Of a stretch of DNA of 64,000 nt, positions 8,847 to 18,282 are shown in pieces. The stretch lies in contig NZ_CP036289.1 in assembly GCF_007748115.1 (NCBI RefSeq), positions 4,526,001 through 4,590,000 of the forward strand. The letters are read 5' to 3'. The notes under the pieces are model-generated. The model ran no database searches. It saw nothing but the letters and a program-made list of their open reading frames with translations, and had not been told where the DNA came from. Origin of the DNA: Bremerella volcania. Lineage in GTDB: Bacteria; Planctomycetota; Planctomycetia; Pirellulales; Pirellulaceae. Both the position numbers and the translations under genes were made by a program. Within the stretch, counting starts at the first letter, position 1. The number at the start of each line of letters is the position of its first letter.

Positions 8847-9028
8847 GAGCGGATCTGCGTCGATCGGTACTTCTGGCATCGGCTACGACCACAAGCTACC
8901 TGGCTAGCGTTCTCATTGGCAGGCAAAAACCTGAAAATTTTAGGGTAGGCGAAACTTCTGGCTGTTCACTACAGTTTATGAGGTAGAGAATCTCTCGCCT
9001 GGCCTTGGTTTTCAGGAGTGTTTACGCC

Positions 9029-11020
9029 GTGTACCGCCTCATCCTCATCTTTTCTCTCAGCTGCCTACTGGTTTCGCCGGTCTGGGCTCGTGAATCGAAA
9101 GTCGAACCGCAGCCGATCGGCAAGAAGATCGAAGGGTTCGAACTGAAGGACTTCCGCGGCAAAACACACAAGCTCTCGGACTACGCTGACAGCGAAGTCG
9201 TCGTCCTGGCGTTTATTGGTTGTGAATGCCCCGTTGCCAAGCGGTACACCGTCACGCTTGGGCAGTTGGCTGACCAGTTCAAAGATCAGAAGGTCTCGAT
9301 TCTGGCTGTCGATGCCAACCAGCACGATTCGATCACCGAGATGGCTTCGTTTGCCAGGGTTCACTCGCTGGAGATCCCCTTCCTGAAAGATCTGGCCAAT
9401 CGCCTGGCCGACCAAGTCGGTGCCGAGCGAACGCCTGAGGTCGTCCTGCTGGATCAGGAAAGAACCATTCGCTATCGCGGACGCATCGACGACCACTTTC
9501 TGGTTGGCAACATTCGCGACGGCGCGACGCGCGACGACCTCAAGATCGCGATCCAGGAAGTTTTAGCCGGCAAGAAGGTGAGCGTGCCCGAGACCGACCC
9601 GGTCGGCTGTCACATCGGGCGCATACTCGAGGCGGACGAAACCTCGCAGGTAACGTACTCTGATCAAATTGCCCGCATCTTCCAGAAGCGCTGCGTCGAA
9701 TGCCACCGCGAAAGTCAGATTGCTCCGTTCGCGCTGACCGACTACGACGAAGTGGTTGGCTGGGCGGAGATGATCGCCGAAGTGGTGGAAGACCAACGCA
9801 TGCCTCCCTGGCACGCCGATCCCAAGTACGGACACTTCTCCAACGATCGTCACCTTACCAAAGAAGAGAAGGACACGATCCTGAAGTGGGTCGAGGCCGG
9901 TGCCCCGGAAGGAGATCCCAAGCGACTGCCAGAGCCGGTTAAGTACGTCGAAGGTTGGACTCTTCCGGAAAAGCCGGAGTTGATCCTCGACATCACGAAA
10001 GAACCGTACCAGGTTCCGGCCGAAGGAGAAGTCAAATACAAGTACTTCGTCACTGATCCTGGCTTTACCGAAGACAAGTGGATCAAGGGAGCCGAACTTA
10101 AGGCCGGCAACCTGCAGGTAGTTCACCACATCCTCTGTTTCGCCTTGCCTCCGGGTGCCGACGGTCGTGAACTGGGAGGGGGCGCACGCGGGTTCCTGGT
10201 CGGTTACGTTCCCGGCAAGCTGGCCAGAAACTACCCGGAAGGGATGGCCAAACGCATTCCGGCCGGATCGCGGCTCGTCTTCCAGATGCACTACACGCCG
10301 ATTGGATCGCCGCAGGAAGACCTCAGCCAGATCGGCTTTAACTTCATGGACCCGAAGGACGTGAAGTACGAAGTGAAAACGACCAGCGCGGTCAATCACC
10401 GCCTTGCGATTCCACCGGGGGATAACAATTTCAAAGTCGAAGCCAGGTCGAAGCCGTCGCCGAGTGACGACACCGTCATCCTCAGCTTTATGCCGCACAT
10501 GCACCTGCGTGGCAAAGCGTTTCGGTACGTGGGGGTCAACGATGGCAAAGAAGAGATTCTGATCGATATCCCGGCGTACGATTTCAACTGGCAAACCGCC
10601 TACGAACTGGCCGAGCCGAAGAAGATGCCCAAGGGCTCGTACGTGCAGGCCATCGCCCACTACGACAACTCGGAAGAGAACCTCTTCAACCCCGACCCGA
10701 CCAAGACGGTCCGCTGGGGAGATCAAACCTGGGATGAGATGATGATCGGTTATTTCGACGTCGCCGTTCCGGTCGATCCTAAGACCTTAGCCAAAAAGTC
10801 CGAGCCTGGCGAAGTACCTGAAGCGGTGCTCAACAAGGCGAACGAACTGATCACCAAGTTCGACGAAAACCAGGATGGAGAAGTGGCTCGATCCGAGGTG
10901 CCTGAGCAAGGGCACAACGTCTTCGATCGCCTCGACACCAACGCCGACAAAACGGTGACGCGTCAGGAATTGATCGACATCTTCCAGAAGTATCCAGCCG
11001 TGATGCGCATGCTTAAGTAG
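9029..11020 (+). CDS. Redoxin / cytochrome c / copper monooxygenase-like / EF-hand fusion
   Basis: This secreted 663-residue multidomain protein starts best at GTG 9029, with AGGAGTG eight bases upstream (a TTG at 9005 would add eight residues). In order: a signal peptide (FSLSCLLVSPVWA), a thioredoxin-fold redoxin domain with the unusual GCECPVAKRY in place of CxxC, a one-heme site CVECH followed by MPPWH, a domain with His-rich motifs HHILCF, QMHYTPIG and MPHMHLRG as in copper type II ascorbate-dependent monooxygenases, and two EF-hands (DENQDGEVARSE, DTNADKTVTRQE). Such fusions are common in planctomycetes. The natural substrate is unknown. The start codon choice affects only the signal peptide. 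Confidence 0.85.
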   Translation: MYRLILIFSLSCLLVSPVWARESKVEPQPIGKKIEGFELKDFRGKTHKLSDYADSEVVVLAFIGCECPVAKRYTVTLGQLADQFKDQKVSILAVDANQHDSITEMASFARVHSLEIPFLKDLANRLADQVGAERTPEVVLLDQERTIRYRGRIDDHFLVGNIRDGATRDDLKIAIQEVLAGKKVSVPETDPVGCHIGRILEADETSQVTYSDQIARIFQKRCVECHRESQIAPFALTDYDEVVGWAEMIAEVVEDQRMPPWHADPKYGHFSNDRHLTKEEKDTILKWVEAGAPEGDPKRLPEPVKYVEGWTLPEKPELILDITKEPYQVPAEGEVKYKYFVTDPGFTEDKWIKGAELKAGNLQVVHHILCFALPPGADGRELGGGARGFLVGYVPGKLARNYPEGMAKRIPAGSRLVFQMHYTPIGSPQEDLSQIGFNFMDPKDVKYEVKTTSAVNHRLAIPPGDNNFKVEARSKPSPSDDTVILSFMPHMHLRGKAFRYVGVNDGKEEILIDIPAYDFNWQTAYELAEPKKMPKGSYVQAIAHYDNSEENLFNPDPTKTVRWGDQTWDEMMIGYFDVAVPVDPKTLAKKSEPGEVPEAVLNKANELITKFDENQDGEVARSEVPEQGHNVFDRLDTNADKTVTRQELIDIFQKYPAVMRMLK

Positions 11021-11029
11021 ACACTCAAG

Positions 11030-11061
11030 GGGTGGCCCAGAGAGTTGTCTCTGGGCCACCC
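11030..11061. terminator. Strong hairpin between convergent genes
   Basis: A perfect 14-bp G+C-rich stem (11030-11043 with 11048-11061) with a GTTG loop starts 10 bases after the redoxin-fusion stop. It has no T-run, but its place between convergent genes fits a bidirectional transcript end. Confidence 0.6.
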
Positions 11062-11094
11062 GAAAATCTAAGTATTTTCTCTGGTATCGAATCG

Positions 11095-11535
11095 TTAGCA
11101 CGGGCCGTTTTGGGTCAACACATGCAGGAAGCGGCCTCCGTTGTCGTACCAGCCTTGTCGCGTGAATCGCGTCCATAGCAGGTCGGTCACCAGCGAGGCC
11201 CGCGTTCCATCTTCGGCTTCCAGCGTCAGGATCACGCGCCGATAGGGAAGTGGTTCGCGATGAAAGAAGTCGATTCCGCGTTCGGTGATATTCTTTCCGA
11301 CCACGACCGTCGACAACTCGTTGAGCGGCTCGCCGGTGGCATCGATCGGCGTCAGGTAGATCAAGTGCGGATAGGGATAGCGAAAGTCGCGCCGCCGTTC
11401 GCTGGTGATCTTCTTCGGCAGAATCCTGGTGATGAGCTGACCTACGGTTGCACGCACTTTGGTATCGCTCTCGTCGGAGCAATTGGGAACCGTGGTGAAT
11501 GCAAATTCAGACGTGGTCATAGCGCAACTTGCCAT
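11095..11535 (-). CDS. PilZ-like domain protein
   Basis: The product (146 residues from ATG 11535; ATG 11520 is an alternative) shows a PilZ-like pattern: a basic RRRDFRYPYP segment near residue 50, where the cyclic di-GMP-binding RxxxR lies in true PilZ domains, then VGKNITERGIDFFHREPLP in place of the usual D/NxSxxG, and a final strand block with GRFLHVL. The second motif is loose (NITERG), so nucleotide binding is uncertain. Planctomycete PilZ-type proteins of this size are often stand-alone c-di-GMP receptors. This could connect it to the diguanylate cyclase at 3.8-5.4 kb, but that is inference. Confidence 0.55.
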   Translation of the reverse strand: MASCAMTTSEFAFTTVPNCSDESDTKVRATVGQLITRILPKKITSERRRDFRYPYPHLIYLTPIDATGEPLNELSTVVVGKNITERGIDFFHREPLPYRRVILTLEAEDGTRASLVTDLLWTRFTRQGWYDNGGRFLHVLTQNGPC

Positions 11536-11767
11536 GGGTTCAACCTGATAAGGAACGAGTCGGAGACGAGATTCGGCTTGCGAAGCAGACCGCTCGCAAG
11601 GGTGCACGCGAATAAGGAGGATGTTCAGAAGAGCCGTTGTTGGCCGTGCATTCGGAATAACCGGTCTGCGCGGACCTTCCTCACAACGCTTGCCCCAGAA
11701 CTAATGAAATAAATAGGTCACGATTCGACGATTGGCAAGTGAAAAGAATTACGAAAACAAGGATGCT

Positions 11768-12961
11768 TTAGCCGGAAATCAGCTGGCGGTACTGGCGTCG
11801 AAGTTGAGCGACGGTTAACGGATCGTCTTGATGGGCCGAGATGGCCAGTCGCAGCGCGTTCTTCGCCTCGTACCAATCGCCACGGCTGGCGGCGTCTTGA
11901 ATCCAGGCCTGGTAAAGCGAACGGACCGAGTGCCGGCTTTGCGACGGGTCGCCCTGCATTTGCAACAAGCGTAATGCCTCGGAGTAACGCCCCTGGTGGC
12001 ACCACTGATCGATCACCGCATCAACGATCTTACTGCGGTTCCCTTCCAGGTCAGGATCATGAGGACGCTGGGCTTCCATCCGCTCGAGGATATCGAGCGC
12101 CGTCTGGCAGTCCTTCTCCCCGATGCACGCCACGGCCCAGTTATTCAAAATAGCGCTGCGATTCCGCATCGCCGCCGCGTCTTGCGGATCGAGCGACAGG
12201 GCGAAGTTCAAGTATTCGATCGCGCCAGAGTAGTCTCCTTGCGCGGCGGCCAGGCTGGCTTTGTTGTACGGAATCTTCGCGGCCAGTCCACGCGCCGAAA
12301 GCGTTCGTGCTTCATCCGCGGCTTGTATCGCAGGGGATTGACCTTGATCGTGCGGCTCGAGCAGAAACCACGTCGGACAGGTCGTTTCGACGTCCAACTC
12401 CGGACGACTCAACAGGCGGCACCAGACATGCCCGCGGGTTTGCATCGCCACGGTAGGCAGCCCTGCCCGATCGGTCAGAATCTGATACAGAATGGTCGCC
12501 GAAACGCAGTTGTAGTTTCCTTCGAGCAGGGCCTTGCTGAGGGTGTTCTGGTTTTCGTCGTACTCGCCGAACAGCAAGTGCTCGTGCATCGACTGAAAGA
12601 CCCACTCGGCCCGCTCTTGGATCGAGTAGCGTCCCCACTGCGCAGGAAGATTGTTTTCCATCCAAGCCAGGTGCCTGGTCAAGCGCTGTTGGGCGGCGGC
12701 TCGATCGGCTTCGCTGAGGTTGCCTTCGGCGGCCCAGGCCATTTCCAATAAAGTTGCCGGGCGATTGGCCGCGGCCCGGCGCTGCAGTGTGGGCAGCGCG
12801 GCGACCGTCATGATCACCAGGTAAAGCAGAATCAGCATCCAAAGGACGCGGTCAGATTCCTTCCAAATTCGAAGCATACCGCCACCGGCCGGGATTTGGT
12901 TCTCGGGAGAGTTTCCCAATTGTGCGCGCTGGCTTACGACACGCGTCTTATACCGCCGCAT
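11768..12961 (-). CDS. Membrane-anchored transglutaminase-like protein with TPRs
   Basis: The 397-residue product has a single N-terminal membrane segment (VLWMLILLYLVIMTVAALP), then a transglutaminase-like core with catalytic Cys in EGNYNCVSATILYQ, His in TRGHVWCRL and Asp in DVETT in the expected order. After that come TPR-like repeats (IPYNKASLAAAQGDYSGAIE, NNWAVACIGEKDCQTALDIL, QGRYSEALRLLQ). The core is likely on the outside of the membrane and the family includes proteases and cross-linking enzymes, so the reaction is unknown. The first 28 residues look unconserved, and ATG 12877 (MLRIWKES) may be the true start; neither start has a strong ribosome-binding site. Confidence 0.75.
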   Translation of the reverse strand: MRRYKTRVVSQRAQLGNSPENQIPAGGGMLRIWKESDRVLWMLILLYLVIMTVAALPTLQRRAAANRPATLLEMAWAAEGNLSEADRAAAQQRLTRHLAWMENNLPAQWGRYSIQERAEWVFQSMHEHLLFGEYDENQNTLSKALLEGNYNCVSATILYQILTDRAGLPTVAMQTRGHVWCRLLSRPELDVETTCPTWFLLEPHDQGQSPAIQAADEARTLSARGLAAKIPYNKASLAAAQGDYSGAIEYLNFALSLDPQDAAAMRNRSAILNNWAVACIGEKDCQTALDILERMEAQRPHDPDLEGNRSKIVDAVIDQWCHQGRYSEALRLLQMQGDPSQSRHSVRSLYQAWIQDAASRGDWYEAKNALRLAISAHQDDPLTVAQLRRQYRQLISG

Positions 12962-13088
12962 TTTTCCGACACGCAGGCATTGCCCAAACCGCAGAGCCCA
13001 GCAAACCGTTATGATCCGATCACATTGCCCAAGCGAACGATCAAAAGTTGACCGCTTCGCCAGAATTCAAATTCACGACGGCCGATCC

Positions 13089-13116
13089 TTGCTCGCCATT
13101 CTCTCCGCGTTATATT
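13089..13116 (+). promoter_or_regulatory. Candidate sigma-70 promoter for tRNA-Gly
   Basis: TTGCTC (13089-13094) and TATATT (13111-13116) are separated by 16 bases and sit 14 bases before the tRNA. The -10 is good, the -35 moderate. Confidence 0.45.
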
Positions 13117-13130
13117 TAGAAGAAGCCCGT

Positions 13131-13201
13131 GCGGGTGTAGCTCAATGGTAGAGCCCTAGCTTCCCAAGCTAGTTACGAGGGTTCGATTCCCTTCACCCGC
13201 T
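13131..13201 (+). tRNA. tRNA-Gly, anticodon CCC
   Basis: The 71-nt sequence folds as a full cloverleaf: acceptor GCGGGTG with CACCCGC (13194-13200) and discriminator T at 13201; D-stem GCTC/GAGC; anticodon stem CTAGC/GCTAG with loop TTCCCAA, anticodon CCC at 13163-13165; T-stem GAGGG/CCCTT with loop TTCGATT. U73 fits bacterial tRNA-Gly. The 3' CCA is not encoded. Confidence 0.97.
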
Positions 13202-13212
13202 CTAGAAGTAAT

Positions 13213-13249
13213 AACGCTGCAAAGGTCCACTCGTTTCGCGGCGTTTTTT
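13213..13249 (+). terminator. Rho-independent terminator after tRNA-Gly
   Basis: An 8-bp stem (AACGCTGC 13213-13220 with GCGGCGTT 13238-13245, one G-U pair) with a 17-nt loop is followed by a T-run to 13249. It begins 12 bases after the tRNA. Confidence 0.65.
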
Positions 13250-13326
13250 GTTTCGAAGGCGTTTCCCAGGTACGATGGGAATTAGGCCCATGTCCCGCCC
13301 ATTGAACACTTCCCCGGTGAACCGCC

Positions 13327-14247
13327 ATGCTCGCTCGTACGCCTGCCCTGCTCCTTTTCGCTCTGCTGCTTGTGGCATCGTCGTTGGCTTCCGCTCAGGA
13401 GGCGGTCGACGTTTACATTCTTTCCGGCCAGTCGAACATGGCCGGCAGCGGTACGAAGTCGCAGCTTCCCGAAAAGTGGAAGACGCCGCTGCCGTCGGTG
13501 CAATACTGGGATGGCAAGCAGTTTGTCGACTTCGATCCGATGACTTTGAACCTCAACGGGGGCGGGCGATTCGGACCGGAAGTTGGTTTCGCCGGGACGA
13601 TGGCATCCCTTGCACCTGCCAAGACGATCTATATCGTCAAGTTCGCACTCAGCGGCCAACCGCTGCATGCGGGGTTTAACGGAGGCAAGTGGATGGGTGA
13701 AGAGCCAGGCCCCAACCGCGGTACGTTTTATCCCGGCACCTCGCCGGAAGACCCGAACATGGGAAATCATTACAAACGACTGCGCGATCAATTCACCAAA
13801 GCGTTTGCCGCGCTGAAAGAGGCCGGGAAGAATCCTCAGCTGAAAGGGATTGCCTGGATGCAGGGGGAAGCGGATGCCAAGCAGGAGATTTCCGCCACGA
13901 AGTACGACCAGTCGATCGCGCTGCTCAAGTCGCGAATCGAAGAAGACTGCCAGAGCGGTCCGGTACCACTGGCCATGGGTCAGGTCCTTCCTAATATTCC
14001 GTGGATGGAACGCTTCACCCACCGCAACGAGATCCGCCAGGCCCAAGCCGATGCCGACATGCGCAGCGGATCCGAACTGGCAATTCTCGGTGTGTGGAAC
14101 GTCCCCACCGATGGCATGCCGCTGCTACCAGACACCGTCCACTACGACACGACCGGGCAGCTAATGCTCGGGACTTCCTTCGCGTTGGGGGTTTTGGAAG
14201 CGGCGAACCAGATGAAAATGCTCGCCGCCAACGACGATCCTGAATAA
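13327..14247 (+). CDS. Secreted SASA-type (sialate O-acetylesterase-like) esterase
   Basis: The 306-residue product has a signal peptide (LLLVASSLASA) and the SGNH/SASA fold marks: ILSGQSNMAGSG with nucleophile Ser near residue 37, GPEVGFA, AWMQGEAD and the terminal DTVHYDTTGQ carrying the Asp and His. The family removes acetyl groups from sugars, and in planctomycetes it often accompanies sulfatases. A second, diverged member lies at 52673-53653. The gene is preceded by the tRNA-Gly terminator and followed by an ABC exporter. Substrate unknown. Confidence 0.87.
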   Translation: MLARTPALLLFALLLVASSLASAQEAVDVYILSGQSNMAGSGTKSQLPEKWKTPLPSVQYWDGKQFVDFDPMTLNLNGGGRFGPEVGFAGTMASLAPAKTIYIVKFALSGQPLHAGFNGGKWMGEEPGPNRGTFYPGTSPEDPNMGNHYKRLRDQFTKAFAALKEAGKNPQLKGIAWMQGEADAKQEISATKYDQSIALLKSRIEEDCQSGPVPLAMGQVLPNIPWMERFTHRNEIRQAQADADMRSGSELAILGVWNVPTDGMPLLPDTVHYDTTGQLMLGTSFALGVLEAANQMKMLAANDDPE

Positions 14248-14453
14248 TCGCTGCTAGCATCGGCTGGAATCTGCTTCCCAGACGCGACTGATATTGCTGG
14301 CAACCGCGAATCGTTGTAGCTTTCTTCGGTTCCTGATTCGCCGTGCCGCTATTGCGCAATGGATGTGCGTTTGCGACGGCGAGATTTCCAAGAGTACACC
14401 CTGTGGTTAAAGCCGCGAGATGTACTGCTTTCCGAGAATGCACGACCCGAAGC

Positions 14454-16484
14454 ATGAAGTATCTGCTGCTCGCGATTCGCCATTGTGTTTCCCACTACCG
14501 CTGGTCCATCGTCGGCTCCATCATCTGCTCGTTGATGGTGGGGTTCTTATGGGGCGCGAATATCGGCGCCGTCTATCCATTCGCCGAAATCATTTTCGAC
14601 GGGCAAAGTCTGCACCAGTGGGCCGAGCGCGAGACGGTCAATTGCCGGGAGCAGATTGCCCGGCTCCGTAAAAACATCGATGGCTACGACGAGGAAATCG
14701 CACGGACCGAAGACCCAATCAAGCGGGCCGAAATCAATCGAATGTTGCGCCGCGATGACAGCGCGATGAACGGCTGGGAAGACAAGCTTGCGAATATCGA
14801 AAAGTCTCAGCCGTGGATCGACGCGTATGCACCCAACAGCCCGTTCAATACGCTGCTGCTGATGGTCGGCTTTCTGATGGTCGGCACCCTGGTGAAAGGG
14901 GTGTTCCTCTCAATGAGCATGATGCTCGTTGCCCGAGCCACACAATTGACCACGCTCGACTTGAAGCACCAGGTGTTCGACAAGTTACTCGACATTCGGC
15001 TGGGCAAAACGAACATTTCAACCGGTGATTCGACGACCCGCATGAACGGCGACGTCGGCTCGATCGGCGCGGCGCTTGAGATCTTGTTCGGCAAGACCAT
15101 CCGCGAACCAGTCAAGATGTTTGCCTGCCTGGCCGGTGCCGCTTATATCAACTGGCGGCTGCTGATCCTTTCGCTGTTGATCGCACCGATCGCGGCTTTC
15201 GTCCTATACAAACTGGCTCGAACGATCAAGGACCTGAGCAAATCGTCGATCAAAATTCAGGCCCGGATTACCGGTTTTTTCCTGCAGGTTATGAACGGCT
15301 ATTACGTTGTCAAAGCGTACGGCACGGAAGATTACGAACGCAAACGCTTCGAGGCCAAGTCGCGTGAAGCGTATTGGGAACGCGTGAAGATCCAGTTCTT
15401 CAATTCGATGGTCCGCGTCAACAACGAAGTGCTGGGCCTGGGCATGGTCTGCCTGTCGATGATCGCCGGTGGTTACCTGGTGCTGAACCAGGAAACGCAG
15501 ATTTTTGGTATTCCCCTGGCAGATAAGCCGATGGAACTCGGCTCGATCCTGGCCTTCTACGCCTTTTTGATCGGCTGCACCGACCCACTGAGGAAGTTGG
15601 GGGATGTGTTCGGCTCGATCCAGGCCGGCATTGCCGCCGCGGAAATGGTTTATCCCCTGCTGCAGCAAGAAGTCCCAATTCAGGACCCTGAGCGTCCTGT
15701 GCCGATCGATAGCGTCGGCCGCGAGATCAAATTCAACGAAGTGCAGTTCTGCTATGTCCCCAAGACACCGGTCCTAAAGAACCTCGATCTGACGATCCGG
15801 CAAGGCGAGACGGTCGCAATTGTCGGCCCCAATGGTTGTGGCAAAAGCACGTTGATCAACTTGCTCATGCGTTTCTACGACCCAGACCTGGGTACGGTGG
15901 AACTCGGTGGAACCGATATTCGCCAGTTCAAGCAAAGTGACCTGCGATCGCAGATTGCCTTGGTTACCCAATCGACCGTTTTGTTCAACGAGACCATTCT
16001 CGAGAACATTCGCTACAGCCGCATGGACGCGACCGATGAAGAAGTCATCACCGCGGCCAAGCTTGCTTACGTCGATCAGTTCATCCAGACGCACATGAGC
16101 GATGGGTACAACACGCTATGTGGCGATAGTGGCTCGAACCTATCGGGCGGACAGCGGCAGCGAATCTCGATTGCCCGAGCTCTGCTGCGGGACCCCGACA
16201 TCATCATCATGGACGAAGCGACCAGCCAGATTGATCTGGACAGCGAGCGTCTGATTCATGAAAGTTTGAAAAACTGCATCGCCGGGCGAACGGCCATCCT
16301 CATCACGCATCGCGCCAGCACGCTGCAATTGGCCGACCGGATCATCGTGATGAATCACGGCCAGATCGAAGCAACCGGCACGCACGAAGAGCTAATCGAG
16401 ACTAGCAGCACCTACTGCCGGCTGTACGTCGAGGACGAAGCAGAGAACGCGGGAAACACCGCTGAAAAGCGTTCGGCCGCGTAA
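14454..16484 (+). CDS. ABC exporter, MsbA/lipid-exporter type
   Basis: A half-transporter of 676 residues: about six membrane segments in the first ~400 residues (IVGSIICSLMVGFLWGANIG, LLMVGFLMVGTLVKGVF, LLILSLLIAPIAAFVLY and others), then an ATPase with Walker A GPNGCGKSTL, Q-loop VTQSTV, signature LSGGQRQ, Walker B IIIMDEATS and switch His in LITHRAST. An unusual ~60-residue charged, periplasmic-looking insert (CREQIARLRKNIDGYDEE...) lies between the first two membrane segments. An upstream ATG at 14343 would add 37 basic, unconserved residues before MKYLLLAIRH, so 14454 is preferred. The exported substrate (lipid or drug) cannot be told. Confidence 0.87.
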   Translation: MKYLLLAIRHCVSHYRWSIVGSIICSLMVGFLWGANIGAVYPFAEIIFDGQSLHQWAERETVNCREQIARLRKNIDGYDEEIARTEDPIKRAEINRMLRRDDSAMNGWEDKLANIEKSQPWIDAYAPNSPFNTLLLMVGFLMVGTLVKGVFLSMSMMLVARATQLTTLDLKHQVFDKLLDIRLGKTNISTGDSTTRMNGDVGSIGAALEILFGKTIREPVKMFACLAGAAYINWRLLILSLLIAPIAAFVLYKLARTIKDLSKSSIKIQARITGFFLQVMNGYYVVKAYGTEDYERKRFEAKSREAYWERVKIQFFNSMVRVNNEVLGLGMVCLSMIAGGYLVLNQETQIFGIPLADKPMELGSILAFYAFLIGCTDPLRKLGDVFGSIQAGIAAAEMVYPLLQQEVPIQDPERPVPIDSVGREIKFNEVQFCYVPKTPVLKNLDLTIRQGETVAIVGPNGCGKSTLINLLMRFYDPDLGTVELGGTDIRQFKQSDLRSQIALVTQSTVLFNETILENIRYSRMDATDEEVITAAKLAYVDQFIQTHMSDGYNTLCGDSGSNLSGGQRQRISIARALLRDPDIIIMDEATSQIDLDSERLIHESLKNCIAGRTAILITHRASTLQLADRIIVMNHGQIEATGTHEELIETSSTYCRLYVEDEAENAGNTAEKRSAA

Positions 16485-16508
16485 CGATGAGTTTCCTGTT
16501 TTTTGAAG

Positions 16509-16537
16509 AAAGCGACTCCTAGGAAGTCGCTTTTTTT
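16509..16537 (+). terminator. Rho-independent terminator
   Basis: A 9-bp stem, AAAGCGACT (16509-16517) with AGTCGCTTT (16525-16533), has a 7-nt loop and runs into seven T. It ends the ABC exporter transcript. Confidence 0.88.
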
Positions 16538-16632
16538 ATTTCCAACGCACTATTTTTGCCTTGTTCACGGTAAACTGGAAGTAACCCCCTCCCGAAGATT
16601 CCCACCTTTACTGCACACCTGAGGTAAAACTC

Positions 16633-17106
16633 ATGCGATCTCACCTTCATGCCAAGATTTTTTTGCTTCTTGCCACCATTACGCTGGCCGTGTCTCTCGG
16701 CTGCAGCAGCGAACCGCCGGATGATCGCCCTGCTCGATCGAAGGTTACTGGAACGGTCACGTTAGCGGGCTCACCCGTTGAAGATGCCCGGATCCAATTC
16801 CACGCTGCAAACAACTCGCAAGGAGCTATCGGACAAACCAAAGCAGACGGCACATTCACGCTGACGACCTATGTCGCAGGCGATGGTGCTTTGCCGGGAG
16901 ACTATGTCGTTACGATCAGTAAGAAGGAAGTCGAGAGCGGGCTGAGCGAAGAAGAGAAACTGAAGATGCAGGAGATGGGACGCCCTATCCCGTCTCCCAA
17001 GACGAAAGAGCTCATGCCACGAGAATACACCAAGAGCACGTCTTCTCCGCTGAAAGTCACGGTTACGGCCGACGGAGAAAACCACTTCGACTTCGACGTG
17101 AAGTAG
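16633..17106 (+). CDS. Small carboxypeptidase-regulatory-like lipoprotein
   Basis: The 157-residue product has a lipoprotein signal (TLAVSLGC, Cys24) and a beta-sandwich typical of carboxypeptidase-regulatory-like domains: SKVTGTVTLAGSPVEDARIQF, GQTKADGTFTLTTY, LPGDYVVTIS. Such lipoproteins are very common in planctomycetes next to DUF1559 genes, as here (convergent neighbour). The motif PxPSPKTKELMPREYTK is typical of the group by my recollection. The cellular role is unknown, presumably at the outer face of the envelope. Confidence 0.8.
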   Translation: MRSHLHAKIFLLLATITLAVSLGCSSEPPDDRPARSKVTGTVTLAGSPVEDARIQFHAANNSQGAIGQTKADGTFTLTTYVAGDGALPGDYVVTISKKEVESGLSEEEKLKMQEMGRPIPSPKTKELMPREYTKSTSSPLKVTVTADGENHFDFDVK

Positions 17107-17134
17107 TCAACGTTTCGACCACAAAGACCAAACG

Positions 17135-17167
17135 AAAAAGGCCTCTCTATTAGTGAGAGGCCTTTTT
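17135..17167. terminator. Bidirectional terminator
   Basis: A 13-bp perfect stem (17135-17147 with 17155-17167) is flanked by an A-run on the left and a T-run on the right, between the convergent lipoprotein and DUF1559 genes. Confidence 0.9.
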
Positions 17168-17196
17168 GCTTATTAGTTTCGGATGACTGAATCATC

Positions 17197-18282
17197 TTAT
17201 GGGATCTGAACCGATTCACCACCATCGCGGCTACCGATCGCACCCCAAACGCCGTAGGGGCTTGGGCCACTATTGACCGGAGCGGCCCCGGTATTACCGG
17301 TATCGATCGTTTCGGCCACAAAGCTCACCGAGGCGTCACCATAAGCCACCAAGACACCACCTGGGTGTTGGCTTGAGGGTGGAAGCACGGCATCGGTCGC
17401 GTTGTCGTTCCCATCGTTGCCACACGCTGGTGCATTGGGCGGAAGGACGGTGTTAAAGCCAATGTGCGAAGCCGAACCGTGATCGTAGCGGCCTGCCCAA
17501 TTGGTGACCGTTGCCGAAGATACGAATTGTCGGCGATTGTTGGGATCAACGGCGTTGTAGCAGTCGTTCGGAGCCGTCATCGGGTCGTAACCAGGGGACG
17601 CAACGCCACGGCCAATCAACTGCTTGTTAGTACCGCCGTAGAGACGTTCGGAAAGCATCGCGGTGTTCGACGTCCCATCGGTGATGCTGGCGAAGGTGAT
17701 CTTCGCGCCCAGGTTCCCGAAGATACCACGCGATTCGTTGACGTCGTTAACGCCACGGGTGCCGCCGCTATTGATCGAGTCGCCGACACTGAACATATAG
17801 TTCGTCGCGCCACGTCCCGTAGCCGAACTGGCATCGCCGTCTGACGGACATTTCAACGAATCGATCTGGACCGAATACGGCGTGTAATTCCCGGCGGTAC
17901 TATCCCATGGGCAAGGACCCCAGGCAGGATAGTTGGTGCTGTTGAATGTCGATGCGGACGACCATTGATCGTAGAGGGCATTCTGTTCAAAAAACGGCAA
18001 CAGACGCATCCAGCCAGATCCGAACGCGCCATTCTTTACCGTACAGTCGGCACCTTGCGTGGTACCAGCTCTTTTGGGCGGGAAGGCCAGGTTGATGTCA
18101 GCATAGTTGTGAACCGCCAACGCCATTTGTTTCAAGTTGTTGGTGCACTGCATTCGACGGGCTGCTTCGCGCGCCTGTTGAACGGCAGGCAAAAGCAAAG
18201 CGATCAATACACCGATGATCGCGATCACAACCAACAGTTCGACTAGGGTAAACGCGCGCGCTTTCCCACGATGAAGTTTCAT
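17197..18282 (-). CDS. DUF1559 prepilin-like secreted protein
   Basis: From ATG 18282 (AAGGA ten bases upstream) the product is 361 residues; an in-frame extension to 18333 has no such site. It begins with a type IV pilin-like signal, RAFTLVELLVVIAIIGVLIA, followed by LLPAVQQAREAARRMQC and the planctomycete DUF1559 body (NNLKQMALAVHNYAD..., ITDGTSNTAMLSER, and the C-terminal GDASVSFVAETID). The family is massively expanded in planctomycetes and is processed like a pseudopilin. Its function is not established. The adjacent small lipoprotein is its usual companion. Confidence 0.92.
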   Translation of the reverse strand: MKLHRGKARAFTLVELLVVIAIIGVLIALLLPAVQQAREAARRMQCTNNLKQMALAVHNYADINLAFPPKRAGTTQGADCTVKNGAFGSGWMRLLPFFEQNALYDQWSSASTFNSTNYPAWGPCPWDSTAGNYTPYSVQIDSLKCPSDGDASSATGRGATNYMFSVGDSINSGGTRGVNDVNESRGIFGNLGAKITFASITDGTSNTAMLSERLYGGTNKQLIGRGVASPGYDPMTAPNDCYNAVDPNNRRQFVSSATVTNWAGRYDHGSASHIGFNTVLPPNAPACGNDGNDNATDAVLPPSSQHPGGVLVAYGDASVSFVAETIDTGNTGAAPVNSGPSPYGVWGAIGSRDGGESVQIP

